From the NCBI RefSeq assembly GCF_904067045.1, contig NZ_CAJFDC010000001.1:372001-436000 (forward strand): a stretch of DNA of 64,000 nt. Direction: 5' to 3'. A program made the position numbers and the translations under genes. Numbering within the stretch: the first letter of the stretch is position 1; every line of letters begins with the position of its first letter. The notes beneath the pieces were generated by a model. The model was given only the letters and a program-made list of their open reading frames with translations, ran no database searches and was not told the origin of the DNA. The stretch comes from Pseudomonas sp. FEN. Lineage in GTDB: Bacteria; Pseudomonadota; Gammaproteobacteria; Pseudomonadales; Pseudomonadaceae. This document shows, one piece after another, positions 57,891 through 64,000 of the stretch.

Positions 57891-58234
57891 TGCCAGGTCC
57901 CCTTGATGCCTTCGAATTTCAGCGCGATGGTCGCGTCATCGCCCTTGGCGATCGGTGCGTCGGTCAGGTAGGCACCGGCCAGGACATAGACCTTGCCGTT
58001 GCTGAACTCGCAGGTGACGGTCATGTCGGTGCCGGCGATCAGTTGCTTGAGCGGGAAGTCCGGGGTGTACAGCGCGGTGACCGCGAAGGTCGGAGCAATA
58101 TCGGTTTCCTTGTAGAAACCCGGCACGACCGTTTCTCGTTTGACCGACATCAGCGGCGCTTCGCAGCCGCCGTTGATGGTCAGTTGAGCGCCGTCCACTT
58201 TGACGTAGCAGGTGCCCGCAATCAGTTGACCCAT
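57887..58234 (-). CDS. Tail tube protein (Mu gpM type)
   Basis: 115-residue inner tube protein. The start GQLIAGTCYVKVDGAQLTINGGCEAPL and YKETDIAPTFAVTALYTPDFPLKQL fit the tail_tube family. AAGGAGA lies 7 nt before the ATG. A terminator-like hairpin separates it from the sheath gene upstream; the tube/sheath order is that of Mu-like tails. Confidence 0.95.
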   Translation of the reverse strand: MGQLIAGTCYVKVDGAQLTINGGCEAPLMSVKRETVVPGFYKETDIAPTFAVTALYTPDFPLKQLIAGTDMTVTCEFSNGKVYVLAGAYLTDAPIAKGDDATIALKFEGIKGTWQ

Positions 58235-58252
58235 GGTGTATCTCCTTGCAAT

Positions 58253-58275
58253 AAAAAGCCCGCATCGAGCGGGCT
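58253..58275 (-). terminator. Terminator-like hairpin between sheath and tube
   Basis: On the minus strand AGCCCGC-TCGAT-GCGGGCT is followed by TTTT. It lies 25 bp after the sheath stop. Since all tail genes share the strand, it must be partial or antiterminated. Confidence 0.8.
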
Positions 58276-58300
58276 GGGGTTACGCAGTGTGGGCAGGCGA

Positions 58301-59797
58301 TCAGGCCGCCGCGTCGTACTGCAGGCGGAACTGGTTGAGCAGCGCGAACACCCGCAGACCGTTGATGTAGTCCGGCGGGAACAGCACGTTGACCCGGCTC
58401 GGGTCCTGGCTGTCGCGCTCGACGATCAGGTGCTCGGCGAACATTTCGGCGTTCTCCACATGGCCTTCCAGTTCGAGCTTGGCGTACTGGGCGATCAGCT
58501 CACCGCGGATGGTGCTCGGGGTGATGATCGGCTGGCCGGCGCCGAAACGGGTGCCATCGGCAGCGAGCTTGTGGCGACCGTACTTGCTGGTGATCACGCT
58601 TTGCAGACGGCGCACGATAAAGGCCGACTGGTGCATGGTCTCGCTGTCCAGATAGGAGTTGTCCGCCTGGCCGTAAGCGTTTTTCTGGTAGGTGGTGATC
58701 GCCCGCTGGATGCGCACGTAACCACCTTCGTAGTAAGCCGTGGCGAGACCGTAGCTGAGCAGCGACTGACGCTCGGTCAGGGTGAAACGTTCGCTGGCCG
58801 CGGCCGGGTCGATGCCCGCCAGGCTACCGCTCTGGGTCGGACGGCTGGCGTCGGCGGAGATGAACACCGCGGTGCGCGCGGCCAAGGCGGCGGCCTGGAC
58901 CCAGACCGGCTGTGGCACACCCGGCTCCATGGCCAGGATGGTCACGTGCTGGTCGTTACGGGTCTGGCCGGCTGCCACCAGGGTGCCAACGGTACCGCGC
59001 TTGGCGCTGTAGACATGGCCGAACAACTGCTTGGACCAGGACCAACGACCGACGCTGTCGTTCATCGCCGCTTGCCAGGCGTTCAGGGTCGCCACATCGG
59101 ACCAGGGCAGGCAGATGAATTCGAACGGCTCGTCGCCGAGTGCCGCGAGCGCGGCAACCTGGTCAGGCACACCGGCGCCACCGGCCATTGGCGCGGTGAC
59201 GATGGTCAGGCCGGCCGGAGTCTGCTCGCCGTTGCTCTTGCCCAGGCGGTTGAACTGCAGGCTGATGTCGTTGCCACTGTCACCGGTCCATTTGCAGCTC
59301 AGGGTCAGGGTGCCATCGACGGCCACGGCGCTGACCGGCAGATCGGCCGCCGCGTTGACTTGCAGCGCCAGGGTGGTGGCGACCTGGGCGGCGGTTGCCC
59401 CGTTGACCACCGAGGCCTGGACCCGCACGCCGCCGACATACAGGTTGAGCACGCCGCTTTCGGTGGCGGCGCCGGTCAGTTTCAGATCGGCCTTGGCGAT
59501 GCTACCCACGCTGTTGCGCAGCGGCAGGCACCAGATCTCGCCGACCGGATCGGTCTTGCGCCAGGTGTCGTACATCGAGGCAAGCATCGAGCCCTGGCCG
59601 CCGATGCTTTTCGCCAGGGCGACGCTGGAGACCAGCACCAGGCTGCCGACTTCGCTGCTGGTGGCATTGTCGTTGACCTGGGCGACGATCAGCCGACGCA
59701 GGGTCGACGACGCGCTATTGGCCGCCGAGTTGTCCATCTCGGCGTAGAACAGCGGAACACGCAGGTCCGCGGGGATATTGCTGAATCCGATAGCCAT
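58301..59797 (-). CDS. Tail sheath protein (contractile)
   Basis: 498 residues from the ATG at 59797, whose first base is the last base of the TAA of the upstream small gene (TAATG). The Mu gpL type start AIGFSNIPADLRVPLFYAEMDNSAAN and the segments GQGSMLASMYDTWRKTDPVGEIWCLPL and RAITTYQKNAYGQADNSYLDSETMHQSAFIVRRLQ are the sheath family signatures. It forms the contractile outer cylinder, which makes this an R-type particle rather than a flexible F-type. Confidence 0.96.
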   Translation of the reverse strand: MAIGFSNIPADLRVPLFYAEMDNSAANSASSTLRRLIVAQVNDNATSSEVGSLVLVSSVALAKSIGGQGSMLASMYDTWRKTDPVGEIWCLPLRNSVGSIAKADLKLTGAATESGVLNLYVGGVRVQASVVNGATAAQVATTLALQVNAAADLPVSAVAVDGTLTLSCKWTGDSGNDISLQFNRLGKSNGEQTPAGLTIVTAPMAGGAGVPDQVAALAALGDEPFEFICLPWSDVATLNAWQAAMNDSVGRWSWSKQLFGHVYSAKRGTVGTLVAAGQTRNDQHVTILAMEPGVPQPVWVQAAALAARTAVFISADASRPTQSGSLAGIDPAAASERFTLTERQSLLSYGLATAYYEGGYVRIQRAITTYQKNAYGQADNSYLDSETMHQSAFIVRRLQSVITSKYGRHKLAADGTRFGAGQPIITPSTIRGELIAQYAKLELEGHVENAEMFAEHLIVERDSQDPSRVNVLFPPDYINGLRVFALLNQFRLQYDAAA

Positions 59798-59979
59798 TAT
59801 TGGGCATCCTGTGGTTGTGCCGCTGGCGCGGCGTTGAGGGTGATATCGCCATCGGCCAGACGGCGGCGCCACCAGGCGCCGTCGGCCACTTCACGGCCTT
59901 CGAGCGGTAGCAGGTCGCCGGCTTCCGGATCCGGTACGGCGCGGCCTGGGGCCGGCACTACGGTGATGCGTTGGGTCAT
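59797..59979 (-). CDS. DUF2635 small tail-cluster protein (Mu gp38 type)
   Basis: 60-residue protein: MTQRITVVPAPGRAVPDPEAG, then LLPLEGREVADGAWWRRRLADGDI, the DUF2635 pattern. Such small proteins lie just before the sheath in Mu-like tail clusters. It overlaps the preceding gene by 4 bp and the sheath by one base. Its role is unknown. Confidence 0.88.
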   Translation of the reverse strand: MTQRITVVPAPGRAVPDPEAGDLLPLEGREVADGAWWRRRLADGDITLNAAPAAQPQDAQ

Positions 59980-60560
59980 TGCGTTACGTCTCCTGAAAAA
60001 GTCAGCTCCAGGCGTCCGTCGGGGCCTGGGCGGTGCAGATTGGGGTCGGCCGGGTCGATCGCATCGACCTTCACCGTGACCCCGGTAAAAGACGGCAAGC
60101 CGTCCAATTCACGCTCGTGCCAGGTTTCCGCCGGATCGGTGGAACGGTTGCGCCCCAGCTGGAACTCGGCGAAGAAATGCAGGCGATAGAGCAGGCGGCT
60201 GGCGCTGATCGAGATCAGTTCGCCACCGTCGTATTCGATGGGGTTGTAGAAAGTGTCGGGCTTGAAGCCGACCAGGGCGCGCCAGAGTTCGGCGCGCAGG
60301 CTGTGGAGCTGGTCGAAGGCTTGCGCACCGTTACTGCCGTCGAGTACCAGGATCAGTTCCAGGCGGTCGGTCAGGGTTTGGCGGGTAACGTTTTGCGAGG
60401 TGTCCTTGCTCGCCAGGTCGGTCATCACCGTGACGAATGTCGCCGGGGTTTGTAGCGTGGTGTTGCTTTGCAGCAGGTCGAGGTCAAGGCCGGTCGAGAT
60501 ATGTTGGGCAAGACTGGGGCATTGGGCACGCAGTTGCGTGAGGATCGGGGTGATTTGCAT
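59976..60560 (-). CDS. Tail terminator-like protein (Mu gp37 type)
   Basis: 194 residues from the ATG at 60560 (MQITPILTQLRAQCPSLAQHI); the frame stays open upstream through two hairpins but has no support there. FVTVMTDLASKDTSQNVTRQTLTDRLELILVLDG and LWRALVGFKPDTFYNPIEYDGGEL match Pseudomonas tail-terminator / gp37-like proteins at this position. It would cap the tube. First structural gene of the tail operon. The gene name is by position and pattern. Confidence 0.75.
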   Translation of the reverse strand: MQITPILTQLRAQCPSLAQHISTGLDLDLLQSNTTLQTPATFVTVMTDLASKDTSQNVTRQTLTDRLELILVLDGSNGAQAFDQLHSLRAELWRALVGFKPDTFYNPIEYDGGELISISASRLLYRLHFFAEFQLGRNRSTDPAETWHERELDGLPSFTGVTVKVDAIDPADPNLHRPGPDGRLELTFSGDVTQ

Positions 60561-60578
60561 AGAGATGCACCGGGTAAT

Positions 60579-60602
60579 AAAAAACCCGTCGATTGACGGG
60601 TT
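60579..60602 (-). terminator. Terminator-like hairpin after the holin segment
   Basis: On the minus strand AACCCGTC-AATC-GACGGGTT is followed by TTTT, 19 bp before the tail-terminator gene. A second hairpin (AGCCCGC-AAGGAC-GCGGGCT then TTC) lies at about 60629-60648. Together they separate holin from structural genes. Confidence 0.82.
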
Positions 60603-60731
60603 CGACAGGCGATCACTCGCCTCCAGAAAGCCCGCGTCCTTGCGGGCTGGGCCCTGCTCTCGGGCCCGGTGGCTCCAGTCCGTTGGCAATATCCAGGCTG
60701 GTCATGAGCGCTTTGTTCAGACCTCGTCGGG

Positions 60732-61079
60732 CTATTGTTCCGGCCGGGTCTCCGGGGGAGGCACCTCGTCGACCCCCAACCGCTTGGCCGCCCAACGCTC
60801 ATAAAGACCGATGGCGGCATCCGCGCCAGCCATGGCGGTCAGGCAGCCAAAGGCGCCGGCGGTCCAGATCGACACGCCAGCGGCGTACAGCAGCATGATG
60901 GTCGACACCCCGCAGACCATGCAGGCTCCGGAGCGCAACACCAGTCGGCGCAGCAACACCCAGCCACGGGCACCGTCCTTGTCGGCGCGCCACATTTCGC
61001 CGGACACCCCGCCGACCACGGCCAGCACAATGACCAGCCAGATAGGCATGTCCACCAACGCTTGTTGCTCGTTCGTCAT
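60732..61079 (-). CDS. Holin
   Basis: 115 residues from the ATG at 61079, with GGAGG 6 nt upstream. Three hydrophobic segments (IWLVIVLAVVGGVSG, VLRSGACMVCGVSTIMLLYAAG, TAGAFGCLTAMAGADAAIG) and a charged C-terminus match the tailocin/HP1-type holin family found first in Pseudomonas R-tailocins. It opens the inner membrane for the endolysin. It is the first lysis gene, 12 kb from the endolysin and spanins. Confidence 0.9.
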   Translation of the reverse strand: MTNEQQALVDMPIWLVIVLAVVGGVSGEMWRADKDGARGWVLLRRLVLRSGACMVCGVSTIMLLYAAGVSIWTAGAFGCLTAMAGADAAIGLYERWAAKRLGVDEVPPPETRPEQ

Positions 61080-61098
61080 GTCACGCCTCCTATAATAG

Positions 61099-61118
61099 AA
61101 AAAGGCCATTTATTGGCC
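61099..61118 (-). terminator. Small terminator-like hairpin before the holin
   Basis: On the minus strand TGGCC-AATAAA-TGGCC type stem (GGCCA/TGGCC) is followed by five Ts, 20 bp before the holin start. Confidence 0.6.
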
Positions 61119-61174
61119 GGTGATGATTTGGGCTTGTCGTTCAAGGTGAAGGGTTCTCTTGAGAGCCCGCGTTC

Positions 61175-61222
61175 GGTGGGCATTCCAAAAAGCCCGGTCG
61201 CCCAGGCTTTTCAGTAATGCGG
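61175..61222. repeat. 48-bp direct repeat, left copy (terminator-bearing)
   Basis: GGTGGGCATTCCAAAAAGCC... is repeated exactly at 61750-61797. Read on the minus strand it contains an AAAGCC...GGGCTTTTT hairpin, so it may end transcription. The copies flank the extra Tfa-like gene. Confidence 0.93.
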
Positions 61223-61299
61223 CCCGCTATTCCTGTAATACCGATCGGAATAGAACAATCAATTAGGAGACGACTGAGGCGTAATCCATCAGCGATTGA

Positions 61300-61695
61300 T
61301 CATGGAGCTAGTGGCCAGTTGATGGTGGCCGGAAAGCCGGGCTGTTTGTTGATTTCGCTCAAGGCGACGATGTATTGCTTTTGTGCCAGCAGAAAAGCTT
61401 GATCCGCCGGTGTCGCAAGCCCCAGTTCGACCTTGTACTGCAAAGCGGTCCTCGACAATTGGCCGTAAGCCTTATCAAGACGAGTCTGTTTACCGAATCC
61501 CGCTTCTGTTTTCGCCGGCATTCCGCTGAAGGTCCAAACACCATCGGTGTTGACGGCATCAAAACCATAATCGACCCAGTCATCCTCACTCACCGCAACC
61601 CAGAGTCCACCATCAGGAAACTCTTGGGTGATGTCGTTATGAGTTTCGTAAATGTTGTCGACCTTTCCGTCCGTAATACGTACGTACTTCTTCAT
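61300..61695 (-). CDS. Extra tail-fibre assembly (Tfa-like) protein
   Basis: 131 residues, start with GAGGAACAAGC upstream of the ATG. The layout fits the caudoviral tail-fibre assembly family: an N-terminal beta part (KKYVRITDGKVDNIYETHND), then a helix, and the family C-terminus with ALSEINKQPGFPATINWPLAP. It has no fibre gene beside it; the tailocin's own fibre and Tfa are 11 kb away, and the two Tfa proteins are dissimilar. It lies between two identical 48-bp repeats. It may be left over from a lost fibre module or a spare chaperone. Confidence 0.85.
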   Translation of the reverse strand: MKKYVRITDGKVDNIYETHNDITQEFPDGGLWVAVSEDDWVDYGFDAVNTDGVWTFSGMPAKTEAGFGKQTRLDKAYGQLSRTALQYKVELGLATPADQAFLLAQKQYIVALSEINKQPGFPATINWPLAP

Positions 61696-61749
61696 GCTTG
61701 TTCCTCTATTCAGACCGGGTTTCCGGCGTTTCTTGATCTACCCAAATCA

Positions 61750-61797
61750 GGTGGGCATTCCAAAAAGCCCGGTCGCCCAGGCTTTTCAGTAATGCGG
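61750..61797. repeat. 48-bp direct repeat, right copy
   Basis: Identical to 61175-61222; the 575-bp period covers one repeat plus the Tfa-like gene. Its spacing suggests the cassette was inserted or can be lost by recombination between the copies. Confidence 0.93.
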
Positions 61798-62100
61798 TCC
61801 TGATGTCCCGTCCTGGAACCGCTCGCGTTTTCGGCGATGGCAACTCCTGAGCGGACACCCGATCTTTCGGCGCTACTGGCGCGGTACGGATCGATTCAAA
61901 TTGTTCCTCCGACCGCGACCCTGTCCGCCGGATAACTGCTTACGGTGCTTTACGCTGCACACCCGGGTCAGTTGCCAACCCTCTGAACCGTTGAGGCCGG
62001 TCCATCGCTGCCTGTTCTTTGAAGCGGTGCCACTAAAGAGCGCGGGGCTATCCCCTGGCATTGCTGCCTGTCACCGACCTTTCTGGCCGGCTTGGGACAA

Positions 62101-62129
62101 AGAATATGCATGTATGCATATACAGTCAA
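62101..62129 (-). promoter_or_regulatory. Leftward tailocin promoter
   Basis: On the minus strand TTGACT (62129-62124) and TATTCT (62106-62101) are separated by exactly 17 bp, a strong sigma-70 promoter. The first operator dyad (62105-62120) fills its spacer, so a bound repressor would block RNA polymerase. It points at the tail genes. Confidence 0.78.
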
Positions 62130-62174
62130 TGCATAAATGCATTTATTTATGCGCTGCCAATGCATCCATGCATG
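62105..62174. promoter_or_regulatory. Three ATGCATnnATGCAT operator dyads
   Basis: TATGCAT-GT-ATGCATA (62105-62120), AATGCAT-AA-ATGCATT (62128-62143) and AATGCAT-CC-ATGCATG (62159-62174) are 16-bp near-perfect palindromes of one design, spaced 23 and 31 bp. They lie between the repressor gene and the tail operon and overlap the leftward promoter. The expected binder is the repressor at 62259-62993. Confidence 0.8.
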
Positions 62175-62215
62175 GAGGCCACGTCGTTCAAGGGGTTGGG
62201 CTTTTTTGCAGGCGT

Positions 62216-62246
62216 AAAAAAACCCACACCGCTGTGGGTTTTTTTG
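62216..62246. terminator. Bidirectional terminator after the repressor gene
   Basis: AACCCACA-CCGC-TGTGGGTT with runs of A on the left and T on the right, 13 bp after the repressor stop. It keeps repressor transcription out of the tail promoter. Confidence 0.9.
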
Positions 62247-62258
62247 GATCAGGAAGGA

Positions 62259-62993
62259 TTAGCGGGCGTACATGCCCCACCAGAAGACATGACCGAGGAT
62301 GGTGATCTGCTCCTCCTGGATCTCCTGGAAGCTGTAGTCCTCATCCGGATGCTCGTCGCGATTGAAGCTGCGCAGGCGGATCCCGCTGGGCAAGCGATAC
62401 AGCTGCTTCACCCGCAACTGGCCGTTGTGGTTGATGGCGTAAAGGTCGCCGTCGACGATATCGCCGATGGCGCTCTTGCCGGCGTTGACCCCGACCGTGG
62501 CGCCGTCGCGCAGTACCGGCAACATGCTGTTACCGCGCACGGTCACGCACTTGGCCTGGTCGAACTGCACGCCGTTGTGGCGCAGGCTACGCTTGCCGAA
62601 GCGCAGACTGGCCTTCTCGCTTTCCTCTATGACGAATCTTCCTGATCCAGCAGCCAATTCAACCTCGCGAAGAAAGGGCACGGACACTTCGTCTTCATCG
62701 ACGGGCGTGTCGTCGTCCCACAGGCTTATATCCTTGAGTTCCGAATGCAGCGTGCCCTGCGCCTGATCCCGAGCGGCGGCAACGGGTACACGCCCGCGCA
62801 ACTGGTCGGTACTGATACCGAAGTACTCGGCGATCTTCGAGATGTGCTTGTCCGAAGGATCGACAATTTTCCCGCTGAGAATGCGCGAAAGGGTGGATTG
62901 GGGCACGCCGGTACGACGGTGAAGCTCCGTGGGGGAGATCCCGTGACGATCGAGCAGCGCTCGTAGGACGGTAGAAACGTTGCGTATTTGCAT
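62259..62993 (-). CDS. Tailocin repressor, XRE helix-turn-helix with S24 LexA-like peptidase
   Basis: 244 residues from the ATG at 62993 (MQIRNVSTVLRALLDRHG); an ATG three codons earlier is possible and no Shine-Dalgarno is clear for either. The N-terminal helix-turn-helix is in ISPTELHRRTGVPQSTLSRILSGK. The C-terminal peptidase has the cleavage-type Ala-Gly in LAAGSG, catalytic Ser in GNSMLPVLRDGA and Lys in RVKQLYRLP. It is PrtR-like and should self-cleave on contact with activated RecA. Operators lie at both sides of the gene. Confidence 0.9.
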   Translation of the reverse strand: MQIRNVSTVLRALLDRHGISPTELHRRTGVPQSTLSRILSGKIVDPSDKHISKIAEYFGISTDQLRGRVPVAAARDQAQGTLHSELKDISLWDDDTPVDEDEVSVPFLREVELAAGSGRFVIEESEKASLRFGKRSLRHNGVQFDQAKCVTVRGNSMLPVLRDGATVGVNAGKSAIGDIVDGDLYAINHNGQLRVKQLYRLPSGIRLRSFNRDEHPDEDYSFQEIQEEQITILGHVFWWGMYAR

Positions 62994-63025
62994 AACGCGC
63001 ATATTGCTTGGGCTTTTCGCGAATG

Positions 63026-63052
63026 GCAAATGCTGATTTGCATATTTTATGC
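63026..63052. promoter_or_regulatory. Dyads upstream of the repressor gene
   Basis: GCAAAT-GCTG-ATTTGC (63026-63041) is a perfect palindrome, overlapped by GCATA-TTT-TATGC (63040-63052), followed by ATGCATCGGTATGC. They share the GCAT/ATGC halves with the tail operators and lie 33-59 bp before the repressor start, suggesting autoregulation. Confidence 0.6.
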
Positions 63053-63350
63053 ATCGGTATGCGAACAAACCCCAGGGGGCATCACCTCGGTTATCGACAT
63101 CCAGTAATCCGAGACGCAGGGTGCTGTCCCGCGCACATCGCCGTAGGACGTGATGGCGCACACGTCCGTAGGCAAAAAAACCAAACAGAAGAAAGATAAT
63201 TCCTACTTTTATTCATCCGCGAAATTTAAATCAACTTAAATATAACAAAGCAATAAAAAACCTATCCGTTTGGCCAGTTTCTCACTCAGAAAAGCACATC
63301 TAATATTCGATTACAAATTACCCAATCCGAATAGGATCAGGAGCCGAATC
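63053..63350. other. Junction from tailocin to AT-rich DNA
   Basis: No gene seen. Composition changes near 63170: GC-rich text (GTAGGACGTGATGGCGCACAC) gives way to AT-rich text (AATTTAAATCAACTTAAATATAAC). AGGAGCC just before 63351 is the ribosome site of the next gene. No direct repeat or tRNA end was found at the junction. Confidence 0.5.
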
Positions 63351-63899
63351 ATGAACATAAATAGCAGCACATCTTCCTTCTACAGATACAGTCCAGCCTC
63401 CAGCGATAGAACATCAACAGCTCAAACAATAAAAAAGGAAGATTTTTTAATCGAGCCTTCCACCACCGACACGCTAAAGAAAAATTCCACTTCAAGTATC
63501 GTATCAGAATCCCGGGCAACGACCTCCCCTAGCACAATGGGCAGGCCATCAGCCATGGAGATGGAACTGGAATTGGCGAGAATACCAGAGTGGCTTAGTC
63601 CATTTTACATCGACGTTTCAACGCTTCCGGGGGCTAAAAATTACCATGCAGGATACGAAGATAAATTCTCAAGGCTGTCTGCAGCAGAACGCAGCGAATA
63701 CTTTACCTCATTACAAATACATGTCAGTAACATGTACCAACAAAACGGCTTCACCGACACACAAGACCCCTATGAAAGATATGAAGCATCTAGATCCGAT
63801 GCTGTAGATAAAAAATTGCATAAAACCTTTATCGAGAGCGTAAGCGGCGACATTCAATTACTTGCCCTTGTAAACAAACTAGGCATCCACCTTTCTTGA
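63351..63899 (+). CDS. Ser/Thr-rich protein of unknown function, AT-rich gene
   Basis: 182 residues from the ATG at 63351, with AGGAG 7 nt upstream; the frame is open to 63270 but without a start site. The first ~65 residues are Ser/Thr-rich and likely disordered (MNINSSTSSFYRYSPASSDR), the rest contains IPEWLSPFYIDVSTLPGAKN and a helical KLHKTFIESVSGDIQLLALVNK. Disordered Ser-rich starts are common in type III secreted effectors, but no secretion genes are seen here, so that is only an idea. Codon use is AT-rich and unlike its neighbours. I do not recognise the family. Confidence 0.65.
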   Translation: MNINSSTSSFYRYSPASSDRTSTAQTIKKEDFLIEPSTTDTLKKNSTSSIVSESRATTSPSTMGRPSAMEMELELARIPEWLSPFYIDVSTLPGAKNYHAGYEDKFSRLSAAERSEYFTSLQIHVSNMYQQNGFTDTQDPYERYEASRSDAVDKKLHKTFIESVSGDIQLLALVNKLGIHLS

Positions 63900-63947
63900 A
63901 AAAATAGTGCTTACGCTCCCAACGCCAAGCCTCAGGCACAAAATATC

Positions 63948-64000
63948 ATGAAAAAAATTTGTATAGCGGTAATTATATACTTACTTCCAAATCTAGTTTT
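63948..64000 (+). CDS. Start of a secreted or membrane protein, cut by window end
   Basis: Seventeen codons visible, MKKICIAVIIYLLPNLV, a basic start and hydrophobic run like a signal peptide or first membrane span. It lies 49 bp after the Ser/Thr-rich gene and is equally AT-rich, so the two may be co-transcribed. No stop is visible before the window end. Confidence 0.5.
   Translation, partial: MKKICIAVIIYLLPNLV

Larger units (their letters stand above)
61798..62258. other. Tailocin control region
   Basis: No gene I can support; several short open frames lack Shine-Dalgarno sites and family resemblance. It holds the leftward promoter, three operator dyads and a bidirectional terminator, listed separately, and a ~300-bp untranslated leader towards the first gene. 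Confidence 0.7.

Noticed and set aside
57890..60079. 729-codon plus-strand open frame across tube and sheath genes
   Set aside because: Antisense shadow of clear tail genes; composition of Gly/Arg/Gln type with no domain.
61873..62305. Short open frames on both strands in the tailocin control region
   Set aside because: They cross operators and promoter, lack ribosome sites and resemble no known small tailocin protein.
47670..62993. Complete temperate prophage
   Set aside because: No integrase, terminase, portal, capsid or replication genes and no att repeats; only tail, lysis and control genes are present.

Overview
The window is a gene-dense, GC-rich chromosomal segment of a Pseudomonas, most likely of the P. 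fluorescens group. The evidence is the gene content and order: a TtgABC/EmhABC efflux operon beside an OprD-type porin and pca genes, braCDEFG, fpr/finR/dgkA/erdR, recX-recA-cinA followed by a Mu-like tail cluster, and many Pseudomonas-type REP pairs. No rRNA, tRNA, integrase, transposase or CRISPR array was seen.

Layout. 1-5.1 kb: RND efflux operon (adaptor truncated by the window edge). 5.4-13.8 kb: OprD-family porin, a lipoprotein deacetylase, and a beta-ketoadipate block (pcaD, pcaT, pcaF, pcaJ, pcaI, pcaR) without pcaB or pcaC. PcaR-type operator sequences lie before pcaI, before pcaR and before the porin. 14-22.7 kb: phosphate transporter, two very small genes, RapA, an MFS transporter and a cysteine-cluster protein. 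23-25.2 kb: a 724-residue tubulin/FtsZ-like putative GTPase of unknown role. 25.4-31.1 kb: a DUF2288 protein and the braCDEFG branched-chain amino acid ABC transporter. 31.2-33.8 kb: a bufferin-type RiPP operon (DUF2282 precursor, DUF692 MNIO enzyme, DUF2063 partner, DoxX). 33.9-47.4 kb: LysR/SDR pair, lipoprotein, FAD oxidoreductase, TrmO, a four-copy ~182-bp tandem repeat abutting fpr, fpr/finR, dgkA, erdR, DTW tRNA enzyme, LOG protein, recX, recA and pncC.

47.7-63.0 kb is an R-type tailocin (contractile phage-tail bacteriocin) with Mu-like tail genes, all on the minus strand. It holds spanins, GH19 endolysin, tail fibre and chaperone, baseplate, tape measure, a frameshifted tail chaperone, tube, sheath, holin, and an S24-type repressor at the head. 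There are no capsid, portal, terminase or integrase genes. A TTGACT-N17-TATTCT promoter overlapping three ATGCATnnATGCAT dyads lies between repressor and tail genes. With recA (and its LexA box) a few kb away, this suggests SOS-induced release: RecA-stimulated repressor self-cleavage frees the promoter, then tails are built and lysis follows.

The last ~0.8 kb is AT-rich and holds a 182-residue Ser/Thr-rich protein of unknown function plus the start of a gene with a hydrophobic N-terminus; both look acquired.

The items most worth follow-up are the tubulin-like protein with its upstream dyads, the tailocin control region, the extra tail-fibre chaperone cassette between 48-bp direct repeats, the -1 frameshift site, the loss of exactly the protocatechuate-specific pca genes, the bufferin operon, and the repeat array that has copied the 3' end of fpr.
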